A DNA stretch of 64,000 bases from Sunxiuqinia indica (GTDB lineage: Bacteria > Bacteroidota > Bacteroidia > Bacteroidales > Prolixibacteraceae), in NCBI RefSeq assembly GCF_009847015.1, contig NZ_WVEM01000003.1, positions 62,001 to 126,000 on the forward strand, read 5' to 3'. Positions within the stretch are counted from its first letter, which is position 1. The number at the start of each line of letters is the position of its first letter. Under the pieces are notes generated by a model. That model saw only the letters and a program-made list of their open reading frames with translations. It was not told the DNA's origin and made no database searches. Both the position numbers and the translations under genes were made by a program. Positions 25,746 to 35,453 of this stretch are shown here, one piece after another.

Positions 25746-27185
25746 CTAATCTTCTACAAAAGGAAAAGTATCAACAGGAACCCTTGCCGTGCGTAGTAAT
25801 TCTTGCATCTCTTTCACAATTTTCAGATGTTGATCTGCAACATTATTCTTTTCTCCAATATCGGTGGATAAGTCATAGAGTTCTACTGTTCGTTTTTGGG
25901 GATCAAGCACATTATAGCTAACGTATTTCCAATTGCCTCTACGAATGGCCTGCCGGCCATCCAGTTCATGAAATTCCCAATACAGGTGATCGTGTTGCTT
26001 TTGTCCATCTTTTCCAAGCAAAGTTGGCAGAAAAGAAATTCCCTGGATATCTTGAGGAGTTTCAGCACCTACTAGTTCAGCGCATGTTGGCATAACATCC
26101 CAAAAGGCTGAAATCAGGTCGGTTGTACTGCCTGCACTTATCTTGCCTGGCCAGCATGCAATCATCGGCTCTCGGATTCCTCCTTCATAAAGATCCCGTT
26201 TATATCCTTTCAACGGTCCATTACTATCAAAATAATCAGGGTCAGCCCCTCCTTCAATATGCGGACCGTTGTCAGATGTAAAAATAACCAACGTGCTTTT
26301 ATCCAGCCCCAGTTCTTTTAACTTGTCCATTAGTTCTCCCACTTGCTTATCAAACAATGTAACCATGGCTGCAAAAGCGGCATGAGGCTCCTGTTGAGAA
26401 CCGTAAGCGCCCAACCGAAATTTTTCGTCACCAAACTCGGCTCCAGTAAATGGATGTTCCGGTGGAAATTTGCCCTTGAATGGAGCCATTTTCTCTTTCG
26501 GCAAAAGCAATTCTGCATGGGGAATTGTACTGGCATAATACAAAAAGAAGGGATGGTTCCTATTTCTTTCCACAAATTTTAACACACTATCTTGAATCAT
26601 ATCTGCGGAATACTCTCCTATTTTATCTCCACTATTCCCATTCAACACCACCCTCTCATGATTATTCCACAGATGACCAGGATAGTAATTATGAGCAAGC
26701 GTTTGGCTATTATATCCATAAAACTGATCGAAGCCCTGATTGTTGGGATCACCTTCAGAGGTAATGAAACCCAACCCCCATTTGCCAAAGGCTCCGGTTG
26801 TATATCCCTTCTGTTTCAGCATTTCGGCCAGCGTGAATGATCCTGTGGACAGTGGAGCCTCGCCTTCAGGATCAACATGCATATTGCCCCGAATCGGTGT
26901 GTGCCCGGTATCCTGTCCTGTCAATAAAGAAGAGCGAGAAGGAGCACAAACTGAACAACCGGCGTAGTGCTGTGTAAAAAGCATGCCTTGACTTGCCAAA
27001 CGGTCAATATTGGGAGTTTGAAACTTCTGCTGCCCGTAACAGCTTAAATCACCGTAGCCCAAATCATCTGCCAGAATGTAGACAATATTAGGTTTAATTT
27101 CCTTTTTTCCTTCTTGTTTCGTTGATGTTTGGCAGGCCCAAAGAATCAATAACACTGCTAAACCTCCACAAATACTTCGTTTCAT
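25746..27185 (-). CDS. Sulfatase, family S1, lipoprotein (second PUL)
   Basis: Starting at MKRSICGGLAVLLILWACQ gives 479 residues with a lipobox ending at Cys18; the earlier ATG (27203) adds six residues before the signal and is less likely. Motifs are NIVYILADDLGYGDLSCYG, CAPSR (formylglycine Cys80 in this numbering), FGKWGLG and FTSDNGPH. The final RVPVDTFPF region is a C-terminal sulfatase subdomain. It is the only catalytic gene in this PUL, so the glycan taken up by the SusC/D pair here is probably sulfated, for example an algal or animal polysaccharide; that is inference. A hairpin separates it from susD. Confidence 0.94.
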   Translation of the reverse strand: MKRSICGGLAVLLILWACQTSTKQEGKKEIKPNIVYILADDLGYGDLSCYGQQKFQTPNIDRLASQGMLFTQHYAGCSVCAPSRSSLLTGQDTGHTPIRGNMHVDPEGEAPLSTGSFTLAEMLKQKGYTTGAFGKWGLGFITSEGDPNNQGFDQFYGYNSQTLAHNYYPGHLWNNHERVVLNGNSGDKIGEYSADMIQDSVLKFVERNRNHPFFLYYASTIPHAELLLPKEKMAPFKGKFPPEHPFTGAEFGDEKFRLGAYGSQQEPHAAFAAMVTLFDKQVGELMDKLKELGLDKSTLVIFTSDNGPHIEGGADPDYFDSNGPLKGYKRDLYEGGIREPMIACWPGKISAGSTTDLISAFWDVMPTCAELVGAETPQDIQGISFLPTLLGKDGQKQHDHLYWEFHELDGRQAIRRGNWKYVSYNVLDPQKRTVELYDLSTDIGEKNNVADQHLKIVKEMQELLRTARVPVDTFPFVED

Positions 27186-27224
27186 AATATTTGATTGAAT
27201 CATTAATTTAAAAGATAAAAAATA

Positions 27225-27259
27225 TTAAAAGGACATTAGTACATACAATGTCCTTTTAA
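27225..27259 (-). promoter_or_regulatory. Hairpin between susD and sulfatase (second PUL)
   Basis: TTAAAAGGACATT (27225-27237) and AATGTCCTTTTAA (27247-27259) form a perfect 13-bp stem with a 9-base loop. In the sense RNA the stem is followed by UAUUUUUUAUCUUUU, so it can act as an intrinsic terminator or attenuator that lowers sulfatase expression relative to susCD. Confidence 0.75.
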
Positions 27260-27332
27260 ATCAACGCTAGACGGGAAAATCAAAAAATCCACTACTTCAT
27301 TTTTTTGCTTGCAATAGAATAATGCTCCCTGT

Positions 27333-28826
27333 TTAGTACTTAGGATTTTGATCAAGTGCAGGATTTTCCTGACGCGTTATTTCCTGAATTGGCCACAAAT
27401 AATCCCTTTCCGGATTAAATGAACGTACCTGTACAACCTCACCCTTACTGTTTAAAACATTGGCATTCATCACTACTTCTGCGGTGTGCCATCTACGGAT
27501 ATCATTATAATAAAGTGCCTCACCGGCCAACTCAATTCTGCGCTCATGCCTTATCACTTCCCGCATCTGATCTTTTGTAAGACCTGGCGTTATATCCGGC
27601 ATCAAGGCACGGGAACGGATCTGATTCAAAGCATCATAAACTGAGGGATCGCTACCTGCAACTTCATTTGTTGCTTCTGCATACATCAACAATATATCAG
27701 CATAACGTAAGACAATAAAATTTAATTCTGAATTATTAATATTTGCCTGTACAACATCATCTTTATAAGAGGTATATTTCTTAAACCCGAATCCAGTGCT
27801 AAAGTATTTTGTCGGTGAAGCAATTCCACCTCTGAACATATAGCCGGGAATAACAACTGCCTTTTGCAACCTTGGATCCCTATTATCATAAGGATGTGCC
27901 GGATCAAATAATGGGGATTCTTCAGTGGTCAGGCCGTCAGACATTAGATAACTGTTTACAAGATCCAGGGTCGGAGCAACATTCAATTGTAGTTCAATTT
28001 GGATATCAAAGATCGTAGTATATTCCGGAACTTTATATTGTACGTCAAAAATAACCTCCTTATTTCCTTCATTTTCAACCTGAAATAGGCCTCTGTAATC
28101 TGAAAACAAACCATAGTATTTCAATTCCATAACTGCTTTGGCTGCCAGAGCTGCTTCAGACCACCTGCTTTCGTACAAAAGAACCCTCGCCTTCAATGCG
28201 AGTGCAGCCCCCTTTGTAGCTCGACCAATATCTGATCCTACATAAGAAACAGGAAGCACAGAAGCTGCATAATCAAGATCAGCCAATACCTGATCAATAA
28301 CCTCTTGTCGTGTATTACGCGGTAAATTAGCTTGTTTCTCAAAATCAGGAGATTCAAGAATTAAAGGTACACCTCCAAAATAATTTGCCAGGTTAAAATA
28401 AAACAAGCCACGAAGAAATGATGCCTCCCCCTTAATTCTAGTTTTCAATGCATCGTCCATTTGTACTCGTTCAATATTATCAAGAAGTATATTTACTCTT
28501 CCGATGCCCTTATAATTAGCATTCCATCGGTCCCTGAACACTGTTTCATTGCCCGCAGTATGAGCCCCCGTGGCCAACAATATATCCCCACTTTGATTAA
28601 AAGAATTTGGTGAGATATTTTCTTCCATTAAAGCGTTGTTTCCATATAGCTGATCCTCCCTTAAAACTGCATAACATCCATTAATGGAAGATACTGCCTG
28701 GCTTTCCGTTTGCCACCAGTTTGATTCATTATAATTATCAGTCGCTGTTGTTTCTAAAAAACTTTCGTTACACGAAACAATGAACAATAACAATACTGAA
28801 ATTCCTATATATAATATATTTTTCAT
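27333..28826 (-). CDS. SusD/RagB-family lipoprotein (second PUL)
   Basis: The 497-residue protein has a lipoprotein signal (LLFIVSC, Cys19). The SusD body has NYNESNWWQTESQAVSSINGCYAVL, then KGEASFLRGLFYFNLANYFGGVPL and, near the C-terminus, FIVLRYADILLMYAEATNEV and IRHERRIELAGEALYYNDIRRW. It is encoded 18 bases after its susC. It serves as the substrate-binding lid of that transporter. Substrate is unknown, but the lone sulfatase downstream hints at a sulfated glycan. Confidence 0.96.
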   Translation of the reverse strand: MKNILYIGISVLLLFIVSCNESFLETTATDNYNESNWWQTESQAVSSINGCYAVLREDQLYGNNALMEENISPNSFNQSGDILLATGAHTAGNETVFRDRWNANYKGIGRVNILLDNIERVQMDDALKTRIKGEASFLRGLFYFNLANYFGGVPLILESPDFEKQANLPRNTRQEVIDQVLADLDYAASVLPVSYVGSDIGRATKGAALALKARVLLYESRWSEAALAAKAVMELKYYGLFSDYRGLFQVENEGNKEVIFDVQYKVPEYTTIFDIQIELQLNVAPTLDLVNSYLMSDGLTTEESPLFDPAHPYDNRDPRLQKAVVIPGYMFRGGIASPTKYFSTGFGFKKYTSYKDDVVQANINNSELNFIVLRYADILLMYAEATNEVAGSDPSVYDALNQIRSRALMPDITPGLTKDQMREVIRHERRIELAGEALYYNDIRRWHTAEVVMNANVLNSKGEVVQVRSFNPERDYLWPIQEITRQENPALDQNPKY

Positions 28827-28844
28827 TTTTTTAACATTTTACTT

Positions 28845-31800
28845 TTAAAACACCACATTGCATCCAACAGAGATGATTTTGGTAGTAGGGTAACTATATA
28901 TATCTTCCGCCAAAATATCCTTTTCCGGATCTGATAATTTAAATTTAGAGAAAGTTAAAAGATTTTGTGCGTTGGCATAAATTCTCAATTTGCTAAGGTG
29001 GATGTTCGTCAACAATTTCAACGGAATAGTATATCCTATCTGCAAATTCTTCAACCTTAAATAAGATGCGTCTTTTAACCAAAAAGTAGAATTTCTGGCA
29101 TTGATACGAGAACCTCTTTTTTGCAAGGACAATCGGGGATATTTAGCGTCAGGATTCTCACTGGTCCAACTATTGTCCAACTGGTCTTTGGTGAGTCCTG
29201 CCCCGTTATAAAGCGGCCACGAGACATTACTGGTCGGATAAATATCAATACCTTGTACCCCCTGAAAAAATGCACCTAAATCAAATCCTTTATAATCAAA
29301 ATTTAAATTGAAACTATAAGTATATTTAGGCGTTGACCGTCCCAGAACCCGCATGTCTTTGACATCAATTTTGTTATCGTTATTGAAATCGTGATAAATT
29401 ATATCACCCGGTCCAGTTGTCGGATCCTGGTAGGCATGATTTGAAACTTCTTCCTCAGACTGAAAAATACCATTGGCCTTGTACAAAAACCATGAGTTTA
29501 CTGGATAACCTTCTTCAATGACATTAATATTTCCCCAAAGGTTTGTTGTATATTGTACGTTACCATTCAAAAAATCTACGTTGTTATTAACGAATGCAAT
29601 ACTCCCACCAAAGTTATAATTCAGATCTCCAATTGAATTACGATGTGAAGCACTTATTTCAAAACCTTTATTAGACATTCCATAAAGGTTTGTAATAGGC
29701 CCGGTGAGATTCCCTACCTGACCGGGCACATTTATCCGGGCAAGTATGTCGGTCGTAACTTTATCAAATACGTCAATAGTAACTTCCAGCTTATTATCCC
29801 ACAAGCCTGCATCTAAACCGATATTTTTAATGGTTGTTGTTTCCCATGAAATATTCGGGTCTGACAAAGTAGTAACTGCACTTCCGGGAACCACAGCATC
29901 GTTGTAAGTGGCTCCCTGATTGATATCAATATTATTCAAGTAGCTATACAAAGGGATATCCTGGTTTCCCAACTGCCCCCAGGAAGCGCGTAACTTAAGG
30001 TTGCTAACAGCCTGTAGATTTTGCATAAATGATTCCTGATTGATCCGCCAACCAACCGAAAAAGAGGGGAAAAATCCCCATCGATTATTTTTTGCAAACC
30101 TGGATGAGCCATCGTAGCGGAAGTTAAACTCAAATAAATATTTATCTGAAAAACTATAGTTGGCTCTTCCAAAATAAGACATAAGCTTCGATTCGTATGA
30201 TGTGCCACCTACGTTTTTATTAATAGTACCAGCATTTAATTCCGGCAATTCGTTCCCTAAAAATCCTTCGATGTAAGCCATAAGGTTGGAATCGAAAAAA
30301 GATTCCCTACTAAAGCCAAACAGCAAATTAATATCGTGTTGATCCGAGATTCGTTTGTTCCATTTCAATGTTTGGAAATAGCTGGTATTCAACTCCCTGC
30401 TATTTGTTTCGCTGACACTACGAACATCTTTTCCATTTGGTCTGGCAACTGTGGGTGCTTTAGGGGTATAAAGAAATGTTTCTGGTGAAAAAGTATGCTC
30501 GTTGTTGTCTGATTTATTGACAGCAAAAGTGGCTTTGTATTTTATGTCAAGCGGGAATGTGTATTCAGCATAAATGTTGACCATTGCATGTTGATCTAAA
30601 TTTTTCTTGCCACCTTCTAAAGCTCTTGCTACTGGATGTCTAAAAACATTGTGCCCAGGCGTAACTAGCCAGGTATCACCATAGTGTCCATCAGCAAGGA
30701 TGTTGGGATGAATTGGAAGAGCTCGGGCAATAGCTCCTATTGCTGAATCGTCATTACCACCTATCCCTTTATATGGCCCGTTTTTTTCCCAATATGAACC
30801 ATTAATGATAATACCGAACTCAAATTTGTCTGACGGTTTAAAGATTACATTGGAATTCAGAGAATATTTCTTTGCGTCAGTCGCCATCAAAACCCCAGTC
30901 TGATCCATATATCCCACTGACATTGAAAATGTTACCTCGTCGCTCCCACCTGATAAACGAAAAAAATGATCCTGCATCGGCGCGACAGAAAACATAATAT
31001 CGTACCAATCGGTATTGGGATATAAATCCGAATCTGTACCATTCCTGTATTCTTCAATCTGCGTATCTGAATAGGGTTTAGTTTGGTTTTCATTAACGGA
31101 AGCCTGATTCCTGGCAAGCATGTAATCAACAGAGTTAGTTACCATATCGGGTAAGTAAGTTGCTCTTTGCCATCCAAAATAACTATTCAGTTCTGCCTTA
31201 AGTTTTCCACTCTTCCCCTTCTTTGTTGTGATAAGTATTACTCCATTGGCAGCTCTATTTCCGTAAATTGATGCAGAAGCAGCATCTTTTAAAACAGAAA
31301 TACTCTCAATATCATTAGAATTGACATCCTTCATATTATACTCAATACCATCTACCAACACCAATGGATCATTATTATTTAAAGTGCCAATTCCCCTAAT
31401 TCTTATAGTTGCATTGTCTGCACCCGGTTCACCTCCCGCTTGATTTACATATAATCCATTAACCCCCTGGAGTGCCTGTGTCGAGTTTGTCAAAGGCCTG
31501 CTTTCAAGGAAATCCGAATTTACGGAGGATATTGATCCTGTTAAGTTTACCTTTTTCTGAGTACCGTAACCAACTGCAACAACTTCCTCAATGCCAACAG
31601 TGCTTTCTTGTAAAACAATGTTGACAGTGGTTCTGCCAGCAATATCAATGTCTTGGGTTCTCATGCCTACAAATGAGAATTGCAAAATTGAATTTTCCAG
31701 AATATTAGAGAGTGAATAATTCCCTTCACCATCGGTAATTGTACCGTTTGTGGTGCCTTTAACGACAACGGTAACACCGGGGAGAGGAGAACCAGAAGAG

Positions 31801-32228
31801 TCTGTGACATATCCTGAAATGCTTTTTTGTTGCACCAATCCGACTCCTCCCTTTGTTCCAACTGAAAGGATGACCATACGGTCGCTTATGGTATACTTAA
31901 CATCTGTTCCTTGAAATATACCATTCAATATTTTAGTAATTGATTGACTTTCATCACATATCGATACTTTTCGATCCAAATCAAGATATTCTGAACTAAA
32001 TGCAAATCGAAATTCACTTTGATCCTCAATTGCTCCTAATATTTCTTTTACAGTTGCATCCTTATAATTCAGATTGAACTTATTGCTTTGGCTAAAAACA
32101 CTTGCCCCCGCAGAAAACAAACTAAATAAAAGAATTAGTAAAGATAGTTTCATGACAACAAGGATTTTTCGCATCTGATACCAGATGCCCGGAGCCAATA
32201 AGCTCCTTGTTTTACAATCTTTTTTCAT
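28845..32228 (-). CDS. SusC/RagA-family TonB-dependent transporter with STN domain (second PUL)
   Basis: The 1127-residue protein has a basic extension (MKKDCKTRSLLAPGIWYQ), an internal signal (MKLSLLILLFSLFSAGASVF), an STN domain (about residues 48-120), an Ig-like CarboxypepD-reg domain (SISGYVTDSSGSPLPGVTVV), a plug (IYGNRAANGVILITTKKG) and a barrel ending in an aromatic Phe. The STN domain implies signalling to the FecR protein encoded 92 bases upstream. The ATG overlaps an exact TAnnTTTG box on the other strand. It should import the glycan captured by the SusD partner. Confidence 0.96.
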   Translation of the reverse strand: MKKDCKTRSLLAPGIWYQMRKILVVMKLSLLILLFSLFSAGASVFSQSNKFNLNYKDATVKEILGAIEDQSEFRFAFSSEYLDLDRKVSICDESQSITKILNGIFQGTDVKYTISDRMVILSVGTKGGVGLVQQKSISGYVTDSSGSPLPGVTVVVKGTTNGTITDGEGNYSLSNILENSILQFSFVGMRTQDIDIAGRTTVNIVLQESTVGIEEVVAVGYGTQKKVNLTGSISSVNSDFLESRPLTNSTQALQGVNGLYVNQAGGEPGADNATIRIRGIGTLNNNDPLVLVDGIEYNMKDVNSNDIESISVLKDAASASIYGNRAANGVILITTKKGKSGKLKAELNSYFGWQRATYLPDMVTNSVDYMLARNQASVNENQTKPYSDTQIEEYRNGTDSDLYPNTDWYDIMFSVAPMQDHFFRLSGGSDEVTFSMSVGYMDQTGVLMATDAKKYSLNSNVIFKPSDKFEFGIIINGSYWEKNGPYKGIGGNDDSAIGAIARALPIHPNILADGHYGDTWLVTPGHNVFRHPVARALEGGKKNLDQHAMVNIYAEYTFPLDIKYKATFAVNKSDNNEHTFSPETFLYTPKAPTVARPNGKDVRSVSETNSRELNTSYFQTLKWNKRISDQHDINLLFGFSRESFFDSNLMAYIEGFLGNELPELNAGTINKNVGGTSYESKLMSYFGRANYSFSDKYLFEFNFRYDGSSRFAKNNRWGFFPSFSVGWRINQESFMQNLQAVSNLKLRASWGQLGNQDIPLYSYLNNIDINQGATYNDAVVPGSAVTTLSDPNISWETTTIKNIGLDAGLWDNKLEVTIDVFDKVTTDILARINVPGQVGNLTGPITNLYGMSNKGFEISASHRNSIGDLNYNFGGSIAFVNNNVDFLNGNVQYTTNLWGNINVIEEGYPVNSWFLYKANGIFQSEEEVSNHAYQDPTTGPGDIIYHDFNNDNKIDVKDMRVLGRSTPKYTYSFNLNFDYKGFDLGAFFQGVQGIDIYPTSNVSWPLYNGAGLTKDQLDNSWTSENPDAKYPRLSLQKRGSRINARNSTFWLKDASYLRLKNLQIGYTIPLKLLTNIHLSKLRIYANAQNLLTFSKFKLSDPEKDILAEDIYSYPTTKIISVGCNVVF

Positions 32229-32240
32229 AAATTTGTGTTT

Positions 32241-32322
32241 GTTATTTGATTAATGAATTCTCTTCATTTGACGTGAAGAGATTTATTGGCAGGAAGGTGT
32301 TGACGCACTTTCCTGTTTTTTT
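32241..32322 (+). ncRNA. Predicted antisense RNA over the susC leader (second PUL)
   Basis: This is the clearest of the three copies. On the plus strand, TTG (32207-32209), 18 bases, then TAAATTTG (32228-32235) fits a Bacteroidota promoter; the -7 box begins in the susC start codon. Downstream come a 7-bp hairpin TCTCTTC/GAAGAGA (32259-32281) and a strong terminator: CAGGAAGGTG (32290-32299), loop of 6, CACTTTCCTG (32306-32315), with one G.U pair, then seven T (32316-32322). The T run reaches the fecR stop codon. The predicted RNA is about 80 nt and complementary to the whole susC leader. On the sense strand the stem carries an A.C mismatch and lacks a T run, so it is built for the antisense direction. 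Confidence 0.6.
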
Positions 32323-33298
32323 ATTTTTCTTTCAAATAGACTATTCCTCCTTCCTGATAAGCTTTTGCATGGGTAATATCCAGCAACATTTTCAAGACAT
32401 CTTCGAAATCTTCATTTCTTATTGAAAATGTAACTTTGCAGTTTTTGAGACCATCCCCCACTTCAATGGGTTGATTATACCTTTTCTGTAACTTTTCTGC
32501 GACTTCATTCAGAGGTTGGTCATAAATATTAAAAATTCCATTCCGCCAAGCGGTATACTTCTTTGCGGTAACCCCAACAATTTTGTAATGATTGCTTTTC
32601 TTGTCGTATATCATGATTTCATTGGGCTGAAGGTGAACGAAAGCTTTACGACTATTAGCAGAAAACAACTCCACCGATCCTTCTTCAAGAACCACCTCAA
32701 CATCAGGGTCATTGGGATAGGATTCTGCCGAAAACTGGGTGCCTAAAACTCTAATATTAATTTCATCACAGCTTACTACAAAGGGGAGATTCCTATTTTT
32801 TGTTACTTCGAAATACCCTTGTCCGATCAACTCGACGTCTCGATTCCGAATTCCGAAATCATTGCTATATTTTAAACTGGAGCCAGAATTTAACCAAACC
32901 ATTGTTCCATCAGGGAGCATTGCTTTAGAAATTTGGCCTTTCTCAGCAAAAATGGTATTGAAGAATGTTGCATTTTCGATAAAGTTTCCCGACAGATACT
33001 GATAAATACCACCAATTGAAACCAGAAATAACAGAATCGCAGCATATTTGTATAAACGTTGACTAAAATTCAGGTTCCTAATTCTTTCATCATGTTCATT
33101 TATAATTCGGGTTTGGAACTTGTCCAGTTCTATTAATGTAGTATTAGGTAGGCTTTGGTCATTCAAACCGGCTTTCCATCCGCGTTTGATCTTCCTAAAT
33201 TTTATTCGGTTATTTTCATCTTCAATCCAACTGGTAAGACCAAGTATTTCTTTTTCCGATGCTCTCCCTTCCAAATATTTTATGATTTTTGCTTTCAT
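32321..33298 (-). CDS. FecR-family anti-sigma factor (second PUL)
   Basis: The 325-residue protein has a cytoplasmic N-terminal part, a membrane segment (YKYAAILLFLVSIGGIYQYL, about residues 87-106), the FecR domain (KAMLPDGTMVWLNSGSSLKY, VELIGQGYFEVTKN, VLGTQFSAESY) and a C-terminal DUF4974 module ending LDITHAKAYQEGGIVYL. It should restrain the sigma factor encoded upstream and be relieved by the STN domain of the neighbouring SusC. Its stop codon overlaps the T tract of the predicted antisense RNA terminator. Confidence 0.95.
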   Translation of the reverse strand: MKAKIIKYLEGRASEKEILGLTSWIEDENNRIKFRKIKRGWKAGLNDQSLPNTTLIELDKFQTRIINEHDERIRNLNFSQRLYKYAAILLFLVSIGGIYQYLSGNFIENATFFNTIFAEKGQISKAMLPDGTMVWLNSGSSLKYSNDFGIRNRDVELIGQGYFEVTKNRNLPFVVSCDEINIRVLGTQFSAESYPNDPDVEVVLEEGSVELFSANSRKAFVHLQPNEIMIYDKKSNHYKIVGVTAKKYTAWRNGIFNIYDQPLNEVAEKLQKRYNQPIEVGDGLKNCKVTFSIRNEDFEDVLKMLLDITHAKAYQEGGIVYLKEK

Positions 33299-33430
33299 TG
33301 TGGTTGATTTTCAAAAATGAGTACAATAAATTTTCAAAAACCCTACTGGATAAATAAAAAAAAATTAAAAAATCATCAGAAAATAAACCTCAAGTAATTG
33401 TATTTCAATAGAATAAATAAAGTATTTTTA

Positions 33431-34021
33431 TTATTGCAACAATAAGTGTAAAATTAATGAGAGAGCCACAAACTGTTTTTTCAGTTTCATTTTTAACTCA
33501 AGCTTCGCTTCATGCAGGTGTTTTTCAACTGTTTTTACTGAAATACCCAATTCTAAAGCAATCTCTTTTTGCTTCATTCCATTAATCTTATTTTTAATCA
33601 AGATTTCCCTCTTCCGATCCGGCAGTTCCTCAATAGCTTCTTTTAATGCAGCAACCAACTGTTCTTCCAAGGACAACTCCCTCTTCTCTATAAAATCAAG
33701 TTGGTATAGGTACTGTAGTTCATTTGACAACATTCCCTCCCGAAGGGAATCAAATGAGTACCGTGAATGTTCTTTCAGGTAATTCAAACATTTATTTCGA
33801 AGCGAAACAAACAACAAGCTTTCCACTGATTTATGAAAATCAATTTTTGCCCGATTTTGCCATAACTGGAAAAAACAGTCTTGCACCAAGTCCTCTGTAT
33901 CTTTTCTATTTTTCACAAATAACTGGCAATATCCAATTAAGCGTGGATGAGTTTGCTTGAACAATTCAGAAAATGAACGAGCATCACCTTCTTTTAACTT
34001 GTGATTCAATTGGTTTTCCAT
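33431..34021 (-). CDS. ECF sigma-70 factor (second PUL)
   Basis: Starting at MENQLNHKLKEGDARSFSEL gives 196 residues; the in-frame ATG at 34072 would add a hydrophobic 17-residue tail with no family counterpart. Region 2 reads FKQTHPRLIGYCQLFVKNRK, DTEDLVQDCFFQLWQNRA, and region 4 reads NKINGMKQKEIALELGISVK, TVEKHLHEAKLEL. It should activate the second PUL after release from FecR. It is the first gene of this PUL; upstream DNA to 35.2 kb is non-coding. Confidence 0.94.
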   Translation of the reverse strand: MENQLNHKLKEGDARSFSELFKQTHPRLIGYCQLFVKNRKDTEDLVQDCFFQLWQNRAKIDFHKSVESLLFVSLRNKCLNYLKEHSRYSFDSLREGMLSNELQYLYQLDFIEKRELSLEEQLVAALKEAIEELPDRKREILIKNKINGMKQKEIALELGISVKTVEKHLHEAKLELKMKLKKQFVALSLILHLLLQ

Positions 34022-35194
34022 AAAATGATCAGTGATGATCACAAAGAACCTAAATATACTGAAAATCTCCAACTATCATTTTCATTAGTTGACTGAAAAA
34101 GAATAGCTAAAATTAAATATTTACTAGAATAACAAACACTAACACTCTGATAATAAGAAGCCTTTTATCATTTCCTGTTGTCAGACGAAAAAACAGTAAA
34201 TTCCACGATCTCATTTTTTTAAAGACAAAAATATTAACACCTCTTTTTCGCGCTCTTCAACCAGATATTCTCATCCATCTATTGCCTATTATTAAACCAT
34301 AATCCAGAAGAATCAAAGACGGTTCAGATATATCATCCCGTACCTTCTTATATTTTTGTAATAACTTTATTAAAATGCAATAACTTTTTTGAATCCCTTT
34401 CATCCACAAAGATGAGATCGTAGTGTAACTTGAATAGGATTACTACCAACATTACACTTTGCCAATTTTATTGAAAATATTTCAGTTAAGCCAACTGCGT
34501 TTAAGGATGAGTGAATCATCAACGTAATCATGGCTAGCATTTAATTTATCTGTCCTACAATTTTGATGATTATTCTTATCCCTATTTTTTTTGAATTCAC
34601 GAGCTATACAGGTTTTATTGAAATCCTTAGTCCATACTCCGTCTTAGCGTATAGATTTTTTGAATTTTTATAACATTCCTATAAACATTGCTTTGTATAG
34701 TTTCCAACATCCAGCCAATAAAAAGCCTTTCTGAACCATCTTGCAAAGCTTAGACACCTGACACTCACCACGATAGATTTTTACTACTCATTGATTATCA
34801 ATACATTAAAACAATTTCCCAAAAGCAAAATTTGACTATTTAAACCTGCTTTTAAAGCAACATCATTTAAATCAATATCATCAAGCATTCCTATTATTTA
34901 TTGAAATTCTCCTTTATCTATGAGGGGTCATTATGCTCGTATTCAGAATAGTCTATCTTCTTCAAATACTCTTCAAGTGCGTTCATTTTCTTTTCTTCCT
35001 CATTTTCCATATTTTCCCTTTGAATTTTTCATCGCCGAACTTTATCCATTTTATTGTTCAACTATCAAAAATACTAATATTAAAAATATCTTTTATTGCA
35101 CGATATACCACATGCTGCCACCACTTTAATATTCAGTAGTTTCGCATAAAGCACATCCTACGTTCGCTTTTCAATCACTAAATAGCGAAGTAAT
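34022..35194. other. Long AT-rich region with decayed coding sequence
   Basis: No intact gene is supported over about 1.2 kb. On the minus strand short protein-like runs survive, such as MENEEEKKMNALEEYLKKID (about 34.97 kb) and MLDDIDLNDVALKAGLNSQI (about 34.88 kb), and LHYDLIFVDERDSKKLLHFN (about 34.4 kb), each broken by stops. I do not recognise their families. Given the coupling-protein remnant immediately to the right, this is probably a degraded piece of a conjugative element. The sigma promoter of the second PUL must lie at its left end. Confidence 0.5.
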
Positions 35195-35453
35195 ATGCAA
35201 CAGGAAGACGATTTGAGGGAATTGGCTAAGATCATGGATTTAATGAGTGCCCTGAGTATTTTGTTTGTGGTTATAAACATCTATTGGTTTTGTTACCAAT
35301 AGATGATCGAATGGGGTATTAATATTGACACAATTGATAAAATAATTCTGAATTTCAACCGGACCGCAAAACTATTTGGCAACATCCTTTACACTAAACT
35401 TTTCGCAATGGTATTTCTTGCTTTATCCTGTCCTGGAACAAAGGGCGTTAAAT
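35195..35453 (+). pseudogene. N-terminal remnant of a YWFCY-type coupling protein (MobC/TraG-like)
   Basis: From the ATG at 35195 the frame reads MQQEDDLRELAKIMDLMSAL, SILFVVINIYWFCYQ, a TAG stop, then MIEWGINIDTIDKIILNFNR, TAKLFGNILYTKLFAMVFLA, LSCPGTKGVK, where it meets the duplicated sigma-gene fragment. The IYWFCY string and the following WGxN-DKIxxNFxRTxxLF-xxLYTKLFAxxFLALSCxGTKGVK are the hallmark N-terminus of the membrane part of type IV coupling proteins used by Bacteroidota conjugative and mobilisable transposons. One stop codon and the abrupt junction show it is a remnant. Confidence 0.85.

Noticed and set aside
34920-35139. Overlapping plus-strand frames of 68-69 codons
   Set aside because: They are Phe/Leu-rich and low in complexity; the opposite strand reads more like decayed protein, so these are shadows.
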